64,000 nt of DNA from an uncultured Clostridia bacterium (GCA_948530865.1 CAOTKV010000008.1:10727-74726), one strand, 5' to 3'. Shown: positions 17,724-27,828, counted from the stretch's first letter. The notes: generated by a model not told the origin, from the sequence alone. Made by a program: numbers and translations.

Positions 17724-19892
17724 TTAATATTCAATATCAAATTCTAATTCAACTTTAAATAAATCTCCATCAACTTGCAAATCAAATTTTCCTTTTTGAA
17801 TTTCCGTTAAACTTTTTGAAATTGATATTCCAAGCCCACTACCTTCTGTTGTTCTTGATTTATCTCCTCTTACAAATCTTTGCATTAATTCGTCTGCTGA
17901 TATATTTAATCTCTCTTTTGATATATTTTTTATTATAATTCTAGCCTTTGAATTAATCTTTGCAATATCAACATACACTCTTGAGTTATCTAGTGCATAT
18001 TTAGATATATTGCTAAATAAATTTTCAATTACTCTGTACATATATCTACTATCAGCATTTATAAATATCTCATCATCTGATGTTGACATTATAACTTCTA
18101 ATTTTCTACTTGAGAATTTATCTTCAAATTCTCCAAGTGACTGTTTTATAAGTTCAACTGTATTAATTTTTTCAAAATTTAATTTTACATTTCCTGATGA
18201 TGCTTTTGAAGCTTCAACTAAATCTTCTGTTAATTTCTTTAATCTTTGAGATTTATTATCTAATATATCAATATATTCTCTTATTTTTTCGTCTTGTGGT
18301 TCTTCTTTTTTTATTAAATCAACATAATTTATAATTGAAGTTAAAGGTGTTTTTATATCATGTGAAACATTAGTTATAAGTTCTGTTTTCATTCTTTCTG
18401 ATTTAATACCTTCTTCAATTGCATTTTCAAATCCACTTGAAATATCATTTATATATTTTATTATATCTTGAAATTCTGGAGTGAAATTTGATGGATTTAG
18501 TTTTGTAGTATTATCTCCTTCATACATCTTTTTTAAATGTTCTTCAATATCATAATAACAATTTAATTTTTCAATAAATTTGTATAATAAATATATGAAT
18601 AAACATATATCTATAAATAATCCAAATCCACTAAATGCCATAACCATCAAAAGTGATACTATCAAAAGCCCTAAAATATATAATAGAAGTTTTCCTGTTC
18701 TATTCATTGAGCTAGTAATTTCTTTATATGCTTTTGACATTTTTGAAAAAATATTATTTATAAAATTAATACACCATCTGCAAATTCTACCTGTAAGACT
18801 GCTTTTTATAAGCACCTTTGCTTTTATTCTTTTTATTGTTGTAACAGATGTTATAGCGCATAATATATATCCTATAAAATATCCTGTAAGTACCATACTT
18901 ATAGCAAAGTTATAATATTCTTCTGTTACATAATATAATCCTTCATTAACAGAAACACAAATTAACATTATACCAAAAAAGGCTATAAGTAAAATTACTT
19001 CAATTGGAATTCTATCTAAATCATTCAAATCTATTTCATCTTTATTTTTAGTATGACCAATACTAATTGTTAAATATATCAAAATTATAACCAATACAGT
19101 AGATGCTACTGGTAGTGCAGAAAGTAGTTGTTGTTCATAAGGTTGTATTTGTTTTACTAAATTTTCGAAAAATACATCATTATCTTTTACCCAAATCTCT
19201 TCTTTGTATGAAGTATATATTTGAAAGTCATTAATTGTAGTACTATAATATTTTCTACCAGTTACTGGTGATGCTATTTCAGATGATGAAGTTCTAATAT
19301 ATTCTTTTTCAGTATCATAATCTTCTATATCTTCTAATTGTTCTGAAGTTAGTTGAGTTTCAGTTGTATTTTCAGTTACTTCCTCTATACTATAATAATT
19401 ATAAATAAAATTATCAAAATATTGTATTGCTTTTGTTTTTATTAAATCTGATCCGCCATCAACTGTACCATTAACTATATTTGCTTTTTGAGAATCTTGA
19501 ACAGATATAAATTCAATAATTCCACTTATAGTATTTGTAGAAGTTGTTAATTCAACATTAGTTAGTGCAATATTTTTATAAATAATTAAGTAATAAAAAT
19601 CTTTTATTTTATAATATTCATCATAGTCACTTTTATAACATATTTTTGTTTCACCCTCATGAATTATCGAGTAAGAATCATTATCAAATATTAAGTTTCT
19701 TGCATTATTTGATAATTTCAGCATATATCTTGATAAAAATTCATCTGTTTCAAAAAAATTAATATTGCTATTTTCTTCATTTCTAAGTAAATCATCTTTA
19801 GCTGATTCATATATAGTTGGTAATAAAATTGCTAAAACCAAAAATGGTATTAAAATATAGCAAATAGCTTTTAAAACTTTACTATTTCTCAT
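17724..19892 (-). CDS. sensor histidine kinase
   Basis: 722 aa. A transmembrane segment near the start (residues 7-25) precedes an extracytoplasmic region of about 230 residues. Then come a group of further spans (about 258-440), a HAMP-like linker and the kinase core. The phosphoacceptor is H511 in NVSHDIKTPLTSIINYVDLI; the ATPase has an N-box (NLFSNISKYAL) and GSGLGISISKSL. It follows its response regulator by 31 bases on the same strand, so the two form one system. The multi-span layout resembles cell-envelope sensors of Clostridia. The stimulus is unknown. Confidence 0.93.
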   Translation of the reverse strand: MRNSKVLKAICYILIPFLVLAILLPTIYESAKDDLLRNEENSNINFFETDEFLSRYMLKLSNNARNLIFDNDSYSIIHEGETKICYKSDYDEYYKIKDFYYLIIYKNIALTNVELTTSTNTISGIIEFISVQDSQKANIVNGTVDGGSDLIKTKAIQYFDNFIYNYYSIEEVTENTTETQLTSEQLEDIEDYDTEKEYIRTSSSEIASPVTGRKYYSTTINDFQIYTSYKEEIWVKDNDVFFENLVKQIQPYEQQLLSALPVASTVLVIILIYLTISIGHTKNKDEIDLNDLDRIPIEVILLIAFFGIMLICVSVNEGLYYVTEEYYNFAISMVLTGYFIGYILCAITSVTTIKRIKAKVLIKSSLTGRICRWCINFINNIFSKMSKAYKEITSSMNRTGKLLLYILGLLIVSLLMVMAFSGFGLFIDICLFIYLLYKFIEKLNCYYDIEEHLKKMYEGDNTTKLNPSNFTPEFQDIIKYINDISSGFENAIEEGIKSERMKTELITNVSHDIKTPLTSIINYVDLIKKEEPQDEKIREYIDILDNKSQRLKKLTEDLVEASKASSGNVKLNFEKINTVELIKQSLGEFEDKFSSRKLEVIMSTSDDEIFINADSRYMYRVIENLFSNISKYALDNSRVYVDIAKINSKARIIIKNISKERLNISADELMQRFVRGDKSRTTEGSGLGISISKSLTEIQKGKFDLQVDGDLFKVELEFDIEY

Positions 19893-19923
19893 AAAACCCC
19901 TCCTTTTAACAAAAGTCTACTAT

Positions 19924-20622
19924 CTAATTTATTTTTTCTATTTTATATCCTACACCCCAAATTACTTTTAAATATTTTGGTTCTTTAGGATTTATTTCAA
20001 TTTTTTCTCTAATGTGTCTTATATGAACAGCAATTACATTTTCAATTCCCCATGCTTCATCATTCCAAACATTTTGATAAATCTGTTCTATTGAATATAC
20101 CATTCCTTTATTTTTTATAAGAAATTTCAAAATATTATATTCTGTTGGTGTTAATTTTACTTCATTTCCATCTGATGTTACTTTTTTTAAATCATCATCT
20201 ATTATTAAGTCTCCTGTTCTATATATTCTTTTGCTATCTTCATTTTCAATTGATCCTAGCTTTGTAAATCTTCTTATTCCTGAATTTACTCTTGCTATTA
20301 ATTCTAATGGATTAAATGGTTTTGTTACATAATCATCTGCCCCTAAATTTAACCCTTTTATTTTATCTTCATCTTCAGATTTTGCCGAAAGCATAATTAC
20401 TGGAATAGAACTATCTTTTCTCATCTCTTCTAAAGTTTCTATTCCATCTTTTCCAGGCATCATAATATCTAGTATTACTAGATGAATTTCATTATTTGCT
20501 AAAATCTTTAAAGCTTCATTTCCATTATATGATTTTAAAACATTATATCCCTCTTTTGTAAGATATATCTCAATTGCTTTTACAATTTCTTTATCATCAT
20601 CACAAACTAAAATATTGTACAT
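19924..20622 (-). CDS. OmpR/PhoB-family response regulator
   Basis: 232 aa. The receiver domain (1-115) has the acidic pair DDD at 8-10, phosphoacceptor D52 in LVILDIMMPG and the conserved lysine in DYVTKPF. The C-terminal winged-helix domain (about 135-230) shows LTPTEYNILKFLIKNKG, VWNDEAWGIENVIAVHIRHIREKIE and VIWGVGYKIE. It is transcribed first, with the kinase 31 bases downstream. A TATAAT box lies about 50 bases upstream, with only a weak -35. GAGGGGAT precedes the ATG. Targets are unknown. Confidence 0.95.
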   Translation of the reverse strand: MYNILVCDDDKEIVKAIEIYLTKEGYNVLKSYNGNEALKILANNEIHLVILDIMMPGKDGIETLEEMRKDSSIPVIMLSAKSEDEDKIKGLNLGADDYVTKPFNPLELIARVNSGIRRFTKLGSIENEDSKRIYRTGDLIIDDDLKKVTSDGNEVKLTPTEYNILKFLIKNKGMVYSIEQIYQNVWNDEAWGIENVIAVHIRHIREKIEINPKEPKYLKVIWGVGYKIEKIN

Positions 20623-20760
20623 TTTTTAATCCCCTCTTATATTTTGTCTTTTTATCTTTATTATTATATCAGTTTATTTTTCCTTTTTAAAGTACTTTAA
20701 TTATAACAAACGTTTCTTAAGAAAAAATAGAGAAATTATTAAGAAATTATTAAGAACAAA

Positions 20761-20791
20761 AAAGTGCTATCTGCTAAGCAAATAACACTTT
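20761..20791 (-). terminator. terminator after the 309-aa membrane protein gene
   Basis: Minus strand: AAAGTGTTATTTGC pairs with GCAGATAGCACTTT (two mismatches) around TTA, then TTTTTTG. It separates this gene from the two-component operon. Confidence 0.85.
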
Positions 20792-20796
20792 TTTTC

Positions 20797-21726
20797 TTAC
20801 TCTTTTTTCTTTTTATTTTTTGATTTTCTTTTTTCCCTATTTTCCTTATGTTCATTATATTTATGCAATTTTTCAATTTCTTTTTCCATTTTAGGAGTTT
20901 TTGGCTTCCAGAAAAGTCTTTCTGCAATTTCTGCTTTATGTCTTTTACGTTTTCTTATTTCATAAACTATTATACATATAATTGTTACTCCAACAATTAT
21001 ATAAATTAGTGCATATCCTATATCAATTGCTCTATTTATCGCAACATAGTCTTCTTTTGAATATAATGAAAAATCAATATTATATTCATCTACACTATAA
21101 TTTTCAATACTTTTAGTAAGTGGATAATCAGATGTTTTAACATAAGTTTCTTCACCATATTCATCAACTAAAAATACTATTGAAGAAACATCATAATCCA
21201 TTAAATAGTCTTTCATTTTTAATTTAAAGCTATTATTTTTCATATTAATTTTAATTTTTACATATGTTGAATTATTATAATCTGTATATCCAACTATTTC
21301 AGTAGACTCATTTATAGAAAAACAATAATGTCTTATTTCTATAGAGTTTTCTTCTATTTCAAACCCTTCTTTTGCTAGATATTCTATATATCCAATATAA
21401 TCTTTTTCATCATAAAATTTTTTTAAATCTTGCGCTTTTTTCTTTTGAACTTCATACTGATTTTCTATATTATTATTTATAAATTTTTCAAGATTATAAT
21501 TTAATAATTCATTTGGAAGTAATAAATAACATTCACATCCTCTTGTTAGATTCAAAACTTTAAAATTAATATCCTTTTCAGGAATCTCTAAAGCATTTAT
21601 TTTATGAAACTTAGAATCTGTAGTTACTGTATTTGTAATCTCAATTTCTGTTGCAAATGAATAATTTACAAGTCCAATCATTATTAAAAATACTACTAAA
21701 ATATTTAAAATCTTATTTTTATACAT
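20797..21726 (-). CDS. exported/membrane protein of unknown function
   Basis: 309 aa from the ATG at 21726 (MYKNKILNILVVFLIMIGLV), chosen because AAAAGGA lies nine bases upstream; an ATG eight codons earlier is also open. A cleavable-looking signal peptide ends near NYSFA. About 220 extracytoplasmic residues follow, then one transmembrane helix (ALIYIIVGVTIICIIVYEI) and a strongly basic cytosolic tail ending in Lys/Arg/Glu repeats. I know no family. It stands alone between terminators and may be an envelope protein. Confidence 0.75.
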   Translation of the reverse strand: MYKNKILNILVVFLIMIGLVNYSFATEIEITNTVTTDSKFHKINALEIPEKDINFKVLNLTRGCECYLLLPNELLNYNLEKFINNNIENQYEVQKKKAQDLKKFYDEKDYIGYIEYLAKEGFEIEENSIEIRHYCFSINESTEIVGYTDYNNSTYVKIKINMKNNSFKLKMKDYLMDYDVSSIVFLVDEYGEETYVKTSDYPLTKSIENYSVDEYNIDFSLYSKEDYVAINRAIDIGYALIYIIVGVTIICIIVYEIRKRKRHKAEIAERLFWKPKTPKMEKEIEKLHKYNEHKENREKRKSKNKKKKE

Positions 21727-21832
21727 TTTATTAAATCCTTTTTTAAACACTATTACTTATATTAATTTTAAGTTACATTTGTTTATACTTCAATAACAGT
21801 CGTTTTTCTTTTTTATTAAAATAGCATTACAA

Positions 21833-21865
21833 AAGCCTATATGCTTAAAAACAAACATATAGGCT
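21833..21865 (-). terminator. terminator of the rimP-infB-nrnA operon
   Basis: Minus strand: AGCCTATATG / CATATAGGCT stem with a T-rich loop, then TTTTG, just after the nrnA stop. Confidence 0.85.
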
Positions 21866-21870
21866 AACTA

Positions 21871-22824
21871 TTATTTTAAATATTTTGTTGCTTCTGTGAT
21901 TATTGCTTTTTTAGCTTCTTCTAGTGGCATATTCATGTTTGCACCTGCTGCTTTAATATGTCCTCCTCCGCCAAACATTAAACATACTTCTGAAACATTA
22001 ACATATTCATTAGAACGAAGAGAAGCTTTATAACCTTTTTCTTTCTCATAAAGAAATATTGAAACTTCAACTCCTTCAATAGATTTTCCAATTTCAACTA
22101 TTCCATCTTTATCTCCAGCTTTAAGATTTAATTTTAGGCTATCTTCTTTTGTCATATATGTAAAAGCAATTTTTCCATCAGCAAAAAATTCTAATCTATT
22201 CATTGCCAATTTTTGAGCTTCAAATTTTTCTTTTGTCATTGTAAGCATTGCTTCTTTATAAACTTTAGATAGATTTATTCCTTTACTTAAAGCCCATGAT
22301 GCAAATTCAAAAGATTCCACTGTAACATTTGAATTTCTAAATCCATTTGTATCTGTAATAACTCCAGTTAATAGACAAATTCCAATATCTTTTGTAATTT
22401 CTATTCCTAAATATTCAAAACTTGAAACTAAAATTTGAGCTGTCGCAGGTGATACATGATTTACAACATTATAATCTCCAAACATATCATTTCTGTTATG
22501 ATGATCAAATTCCACTTTTACTTTTGCATTTTCGAAATATGGTATAAATTCTGCTGGAATTCTTTTTAAATTTGGACAGTCTAAAGCAATTGCCATATCA
22601 AATGTTTCTATTTCAGATTCTGTAATAACAAACTCTTTTCCAGGTAAATAAGAAAAATTTTCTGGAATATCTTTCATTAATACATACGCATTTTTATCCA
22701 TATTTCTAAGAGCCAAACACATTGCAAAACTACTTCCAATTGCATCTCCATCAGGAGCTTCATGAGCCATAACAACAATGTTCTCTGCTTCTTTTATTTC
22801 AACTAAAATTTCGTCTAAAGTCAT
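21871..22824 (-). CDS. nrnA: bifunctional oligoribonuclease / PAP phosphatase (DHH-DHHA1)
   Basis: 317 aa, the NrnA length. It degrades 2-5 nt RNA fragments and dephosphorylates pAp. The DHH domain shows MAHEAPDGDAIGSS, ALDCPNLKR and FDHHNRND; the DHHA1 domain ends with FGGGGHIKAAGANM. It closes the rimP-nusA-infB-rbfA operon, as in many Bacillota, where truB often comes next. Here truB lies 30 kb away beside a second, longer DHH protein. Confidence 0.93.
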   Translation of the reverse strand: MTLDEILVEIKEAENIVVMAHEAPDGDAIGSSFAMCLALRNMDKNAYVLMKDIPENFSYLPGKEFVITESEIETFDMAIALDCPNLKRIPAEFIPYFENAKVKVEFDHHNRNDMFGDYNVVNHVSPATAQILVSSFEYLGIEITKDIGICLLTGVITDTNGFRNSNVTVESFEFASWALSKGINLSKVYKEAMLTMTKEKFEAQKLAMNRLEFFADGKIAFTYMTKEDSLKLNLKAGDKDGIVEIGKSIEGVEVSIFLYEKEKGYKASLRSNEYVNVSEVCLMFGGGGHIKAAGANMNMPLEEAKKAIITEATKYLK

Positions 22825-22873
22825 ATATTATTCTCCTTTACTTTGTCTTTCTTTTAAAAATGAAAAACAAATT

Positions 22874-23233
22874 TTAATGTTTAATATCTTTTGTAATATC
22901 TTTTAAGATTTCATCAATTCTTGAACCATACTCAATAGATTCATCAAATTCAAAAATAAGTTCTGGTGTATATCTTAAATTTATTTTTTTAGCTATTGCA
23001 CTTCTAATGTAACCACTTGATTGTTTTAATATTGATAAATTTTCTTTTTTGCTTTTCTCATTTATCATAGTAATATAAACTTTTGCAAATCTTAAATCAG
23101 GTGTAGTTTTTACTTTAGAAACACTTATTAAACCAGTTAGATGAGGATTTTTTAATTCTAAAGAAATTATACTGCTAATTTCTTTTTTTAACTCTTCATC
23201 AATTTTATTCATTCTATTAGTATTGCTAGCCAT
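22874..23233 (-). CDS. rbfA: ribosome-binding factor A
   Basis: 119 aa. RbfA is a KH-fold protein needed for late 30S subunit maturation and 16S rRNA 5' processing. The family blocks are RMNKIDEELKKEISSIISLELKNPHLTG, ISVSKVKTTPDLRFAKVYI and IAKKINLRYTPELIFEFDESIEYGSRID. It lies 13 bases after infB in the conserved order. Confidence 0.95.
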   Translation of the reverse strand: MASNTNRMNKIDEELKKEISSIISLELKNPHLTGLISVSKVKTTPDLRFAKVYITMINEKSKKENLSILKQSSGYIRSAIAKKINLRYTPELIFEFDESIEYGSRIDEILKDITKDIKH

Positions 23234-23246
23234 ATTTTTTCCTTTC

Positions 23247-26093
23247 TTATTTTACTTGTTCCATAACATATACTTCAAGTTGGTCTCCTTCTTTTAAATC
23301 ATTAAATCCTTCTATTTGAAGACCACATTCATATCCTTTATCAACTTCTTTAACATCATCTTTAAATCTCTTTAATGAAACTAATTTTCCATCATGTAAA
23401 ACTATATTATCTCTAATTACTCTTATTCCAGCATTTCTTGAAAGTTTTCCAGTAAGAACATAGCTTCCTGCAATTGTTCCAACATTAGAAATTTTAAATG
23501 TTTGTCTGATTTCTGCTGTTCCAATAACAACTTCTTTAAATACTGGATCAAGCATACCTTTCATAGCAGATTCAACATCATTTATTGCATCATAAATTAC
23601 AGAATATTGTTTAATTTCTACTCCTTCTTTATCTGCAATTGTTTTAGCAATTACTTCAGGTCTTACATTAAATGCTATAATAATTGCACCTGAAACTTTT
23701 GCTAAAGTAACATCTGATTCTGTTACACCACCAACATTTGAGTGAATAACTTTTACTCTAACTTCATCATTAGAAACTTTTTCAAGTGATTGCTTTAAAG
23801 CTTCAACAGAACCTTGTACGTCTGCTTTTACTATTAAGTTTAATTGTTTTAAATGTTCACTTTCAATTTTATTGAATAAATCATCAAGAGTAACAACTGT
23901 ATTTTTATTGATTTCTTTTTGATGTTTTTCATATTTTCTTTTTTCAATTAAATGTTTTGCAGTTCTTTCATCTTTAACTTCATAGAAAGTATCTCCTGAT
24001 TCTGGAACTGTTGTAAGTCCTGTAATTGAAACTGGTGTTGATGGACCTGCTGATTTAACTTTTTTACCTTTATCACTAACCATTGTTCTTATTCTACCAA
24101 TTGAAGAACCAACTATAATTGTATCTCCAACATCTAACTTACCTCTTTGTACAAGCATTGTAGCAACTGGACCTTTTGTTTTATCAAGTCTTGCTTCAAT
24201 TACTGTACCTTTAGCTTGTTTTGTAGGGTTAGCTTTAAGTTCAAGAACATCAGCTTCTAATAATACCATTTCTAGTAAGTTATCAATACCTTCTCTTTTC
24301 TTTGCAGAAATAGGTACATAAATTGTATCTCCACCCCAAGCTTCTGGAACTAATTCATATTTCATTAATTCTTGTTGAACTTTTTCAAAGTTTGCATCTG
24401 GTAAATCCATTTTATTTACAGCTACTATAATTGGAATTTCAGCAGCTTTAGCATGGTTAATAGCTTCAACTGTTTGAGGCATAACTCCATCATTTGCAGC
24501 AACAACTAATATTGCTATATCTGTAATCATTGCACCTCTAGCACGCATTGATGTAAAGGCTTCATGTCCTGGTGTATCTAAGAATGTTATATCTCTATCA
24601 TTAATTTTTACTTGATAAGCACCAATATGTTGTGTAATACCACCTGATTCACCTTCAATTACATTTGTACTTCTAATTGCATCAAGTAAAGAAGTTTTAC
24701 CATGGTCAACGTGTCCCATAACAACTATAACTGGTGGACGTGGTTTTAAATCTTCTTCTCTATCTTCAGTTTCATCAATTAAGATATCTTCATCTGTAAC
24801 AACATTTTTAAGTGTTGCATTTATTCCATATTCTTGTGCAATTAAATATGCTGTATCAAAATCTACTTCATTATTAATTGTTGCCATTATTCCTAAACTT
24901 AATAGTTTTTTGATAACATCGCTACTTGTTATTTTCATTTCAGAAGCTAAATCTTTAACTGTAATATGCTCAGGAATAGTAATTTCTGTTAATTTAAATA
25001 TTTTTTGTTTTGTTCTATTTTCTTGTTTATTATTTTTCTTTTTAGCTCTTCTTCCTCTTTCAGTACTTAAATCGTAATAATCTAGCATCTCTCCACCATC
25101 AAACATGTTAGAAAGTTTATTTTGTCTTTTTAAATCATTTAATTTATCAGAATCAAAATCGTTTGCATTTCCTTTACGATTTACTTTTTTATTATTTGAT
25201 GACTTTTCATCTTGTCTATTTAATTTTGCTTTATCTTTAGCTTTGTTTCCAAAGTCTCTAATAACATTATCTTTCTCAGTTGGAATTTCAACATCCATTA
25301 TATTTTTAATTTTCTTTTCAATTCCACCTTTATCATCAAATCTTTTTTGACCATTTCTATTATTTCCAAAATTATCTTTTTTATTATAATTATTATCTCT
25401 TTGATTATTTCCAAAAGGTTTCTTGTTATTATTGTAAGAGTTTCTATCTTTAAAATTATTATTGCCATTATTTCTATTATTGTTATTATAATGATTTTGA
25501 GTTTCTCTTCTATTATTATTTTCAAATCTTGGTTTATTATTTTCTACTACTGGTTTTTTTGGAGTATTATTAATAACAGGTTGCTCTTGTTTTTTTTCTT
25601 CAACAACCTTTTCTTCTTTTACTTCAACAGTAGCAGTAGTTGTAACTTCTTCTTTTAATACTACTTCTTCCTTCTTTTCTTCTGGTTCTTTCTTTTTATT
25701 GATTCCAAGCAATTCACTTACTGTAAGTGGTTTTGTAGGCTTATCTCTATAAACAATATTGTAGTCTTTATTTCTTTTGTTTTCTACAAATCCTACATCT
25801 TTCTTTCTAGCTTGCTCTTTTCTTTTTCTCTCTTCTTCCTTTTTTTCCTCTTCATCATTAATAATAACTGCTCTTCTAATTATTACTGGTCCTTCATTAT
25901 TTTCTTTCTTTTTTTCCATAGATTTTGTTTTTGAAACTCCTTTAATCATTTTTTCTATTTTTTTTGATTCATCTTCTGTAATTGAACTTAAATGGCTTTT
26001 TGCCTCAATTTCTAATTTTTTAGCTGTCTCTAAAACAACTTTTGTTTCAACATTTAATTTTTTAGCCAGTTCATGAATTTTAATTTTCTCCAA
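23247..26093 (-). CDS. infB: translation initiation factor IF-2
   Basis: 948 aa when started at the TTG at 26093 (read MEKIKIHELAKKLNVETK, the usual clostridial start). GGAGGTG lies six bases before it, and that ribosome site is itself inside an alternative start five codons earlier. IF2N domains flank a long low-complexity Asn/Arg/Glu-rich linker (about residues 60-370). The GTPase follows: GHVDHGKTSLLDAIR, DTPGHEAFTSMRARGA and NKMD, then domains II-IV. It overlaps the ylxQ gene end by 14 bases. IF-2 brings fMet-tRNA to the 30S subunit. No CGG codon occurs in its frame. Confidence 0.96.
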   Translation of the reverse strand: MEKIKIHELAKKLNVETKVVLETAKKLEIEAKSHLSSITEDESKKIEKMIKGVSKTKSMEKKKENNEGPVIIRRAVIINDEEEKKEEERKRKEQARKKDVGFVENKRNKDYNIVYRDKPTKPLTVSELLGINKKKEPEEKKEEVVLKEEVTTTATVEVKEEKVVEEKKQEQPVINNTPKKPVVENNKPRFENNNRRETQNHYNNNNRNNGNNNFKDRNSYNNNKKPFGNNQRDNNYNKKDNFGNNRNGQKRFDDKGGIEKKIKNIMDVEIPTEKDNVIRDFGNKAKDKAKLNRQDEKSSNNKKVNRKGNANDFDSDKLNDLKRQNKLSNMFDGGEMLDYYDLSTERGRRAKKKNNKQENRTKQKIFKLTEITIPEHITVKDLASEMKITSSDVIKKLLSLGIMATINNEVDFDTAYLIAQEYGINATLKNVVTDEDILIDETEDREEDLKPRPPVIVVMGHVDHGKTSLLDAIRSTNVIEGESGGITQHIGAYQVKINDRDITFLDTPGHEAFTSMRARGAMITDIAILVVAANDGVMPQTVEAINHAKAAEIPIIVAVNKMDLPDANFEKVQQELMKYELVPEAWGGDTIYVPISAKKREGIDNLLEMVLLEADVLELKANPTKQAKGTVIEARLDKTKGPVATMLVQRGKLDVGDTIIVGSSIGRIRTMVSDKGKKVKSAGPSTPVSITGLTTVPESGDTFYEVKDERTAKHLIEKRKYEKHQKEINKNTVVTLDDLFNKIESEHLKQLNLIVKADVQGSVEALKQSLEKVSNDEVRVKVIHSNVGGVTESDVTLAKVSGAIIIAFNVRPEVIAKTIADKEGVEIKQYSVIYDAINDVESAMKGMLDPVFKEVVIGTAEIRQTFKISNVGTIAGSYVLTGKLSRNAGIRVIRDNIVLHDGKLVSLKRFKDDVKEVDKGYECGLQIEGFNDLKEGDQLEVYVMEQVK

Positions 26094-26403
26094 ATTCTTC
26101 ACCTCCATGAATTACTTTTTGTACGCTATCCGCCAAATTTTTATCAAGTATTCCTATAATTGCTTTATTGTGTTTTCCTATTGATTTACTATTTTCTGAA
26201 ATATTTCCAAAAATCAATAACTCAACATTTTCCTTTTCACAATAATATTTTATATTTTTAATTGTTTTTTCTGAAGCATCTTCCGCTACAATAACAAGTT
26301 TTACTTTTTTCTTAGCTAAGTTCTCTAAAACAATATCCATTCCAGCTATTATCTTTCCAGCCTTAGCACTAATTCCTAGTAAACCATACACTTTATTTAC
26401 CAA
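26080..26403 (-). CDS. L7Ae-family RNA-binding protein YlxQ
   Basis: 107 aa. The L7Ae/L30e fold is seen in LLGISAKAGKIIAGMDIVLENLAKKKVKLVIVAEDASEKT. It is always found between ylxR and infB in Bacillota and binds kink-turn RNA. The start is TTG at 26403, inside the end of ylxR, so it should depend on translation reaching the true ylxR stop at 26393. That makes the ylxR frameshift relevant to its expression. Confidence 0.9.
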   Translation of the reverse strand: MVNKVYGLLGISAKAGKIIAGMDIVLENLAKKKVKLVIVAEDASEKTIKNIKYYCEKENVELLIFGNISENSKSIGKHNKAIIGILDKNLADSVQKVIHGGEEFGEN

Positions 26404-26660
26404 TAATTACACCTCTTATATTTTCATAAATTTCAGAGCTTATTTCCTTATCTAAAACTCTTTCTAATCTCTTGGTTTTTATTACTTTATTTAAGCATTC
26501 TTCGTTTCTACAAATATATGCTCCTCTTCCATTTTTTTTACCGAGTTAAGTCTACCTCAATTACTCCATCTTTTGATTTTACAATTCTTAGTAAACTATT
26601 TTTTTCCTTTTGCTCATTGCATCCCATACATGTTCTTTCAGGTTTCTTTTTATTTATCAA
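26393..26660 (-). CDS. ylxR: YlxR (RnpM-like) RNA-binding protein, split by a +1 shift at a CGG codon
   Basis: The TTG start at 26660 has AGGAAGTG seven bases upstream. The first frame gives 39 residues including the family PERTCMGCNEQKEKNSLLRIV, then CGG (26541-26543) and an immediate TAA. Skipping the C restores GKKNGRGAYICRNEEC and the rest of the family (LNKVIKTKRLERVLDKEI...), 88 aa in all, ending at 26393 over the ylxQ start. Nothing else is damaged. YlxR modulates RNase P and binds RNA. The gene is either read through by +1 frameshifting at CGG, or recently broken, or carries a one-base error; two other genes here show the same pattern. Confidence 0.85.
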
Positions 26661-26676
26661 ATTAATCACTTCCTAA

Positions 26677-27813
26677 TTATTCTTCATCATTATTTTCTAC
26701 AACATCTTCAGAAGCTTCAATTTCTTCTGTTTCTTCTTGTTCTGCTAATAATATTTCTCTAATTTGTGATTCTGATTTTATATCTATTTTCCAATCTGTA
26801 AGTCTTGCTGCTAAGCGAGCATTTTGTCCTGCTTTACCTATTGCTAAAGATAATTGATCATCTGGAACAATTACTTGTGCAAATTTTTCTTCTTCTCTAA
26901 CATCAACAGCCATAACTTGAGCTGGAAGTAATGCAGCAGCAATATAAATTGCTGGATCCTCATTCCATTCAATAACATCTATTTTTTCACCATTTAATTC
27001 ATTTATAATGTTTTGAATTCTTACACCCTTTTGACCAACACAAGAACCTACTGGATCTATATTTTCATCTTTAGAATATACAGCTACTTTACTTCTTGAT
27101 CCTGGATCTCTAGATACTGATTTAATTTCTATTAATCCTTCATATATTTCAGGTATTTCAAATTCGAATAATTTTCTAACGAAATCTGGATGACTTCTTG
27201 ATACTATAACTTGAGGTGTTCCTTTTAATCCCTTTTCTACTTGAAGTACATATCCTCTTATTTTATCATTTACTCTATAAACTTCAGTTGGAATTTGTTC
27301 TTTAAGTGGCATAACACCTTCTAATTTTCCTAAATCTAAAACAACTAATTTTCCATCAGCTCTTTGGATTAAACCTGTAACAATTTCACCTTTTTTATCA
27401 TTAAATTCTGTATATACCATTTCTTTTTCTGCTTCTCTTATTTTTTGCACAACAACTTGTTTAGCCTTTTGAGCTGCTATTCTTCCAAAGTCTTTAGGTT
27501 TAACTTCAATATTTACTATATCACCAACATTATAGTTTTTATCAATTTTTTGTGCTTCTTCTAAACTGATTTCTAACTCTGGAACTGGAAATTCTGGAAC
27601 TACTTCTCTTGCAGAATATACATGAATTTCACCTGTAATTTTATCTATTGTAACTTTTACATTATCAGCATTTTCTTCTGCATCATAATTTTGTTTGTAA
27701 GCTTTTACTAAAGCTTCTTCAATAGCTTCTACAAGATAATCTTTACTGATTCCTTTCTCTTTTTCTACTTCATCTAAAGCTGTAATAAATTCTTTAACAT
27801 CAACGTTTTTCAT
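26677..27813 (-). CDS. nusA: transcription termination/antitermination factor NusA
   Basis: 378 aa, the Bacillota length without the C-terminal acidic repeats. The N-terminal RNAP-binding domain (FITALDEVEKEKGISKDYLVEAIEEALVKAYK), an S1 domain (MVYTEFNDKKGEIVTGLIQR) and two KH domains (VAVYSKDENIDPVGSCVGQKG; DDQLSLAIGKAGQNARLAARLT) are in order. It binds RNA polymerase and affects pausing. It lies 15 bases after rimP, and ylxR begins 16 bases further on. The C-terminus is Glu-rich. Confidence 0.96.
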   Translation of the reverse strand: MKNVDVKEFITALDEVEKEKGISKDYLVEAIEEALVKAYKQNYDAEENADNVKVTIDKITGEIHVYSAREVVPEFPVPELEISLEEAQKIDKNYNVGDIVNIEVKPKDFGRIAAQKAKQVVVQKIREAEKEMVYTEFNDKKGEIVTGLIQRADGKLVVLDLGKLEGVMPLKEQIPTEVYRVNDKIRGYVLQVEKGLKGTPQVIVSRSHPDFVRKLFEFEIPEIYEGLIEIKSVSRDPGSRSKVAVYSKDENIDPVGSCVGQKGVRIQNIINELNGEKIDVIEWNEDPAIYIAAALLPAQVMAVDVREEEKFAQVIVPDDQLSLAIGKAGQNARLAARLTDWKIDIKSESQIREILLAEQEETEEIEASEDVVENNDEE

Positions 27814-27828
27814 TTTTTCTTATTCCTC

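Noticed and set aside
20739..20927. 62-aa Lys-rich open frame at the end of the 309-aa gene
   Set aside because: It is an out-of-frame copy of the basic tail and runs through the terminator.
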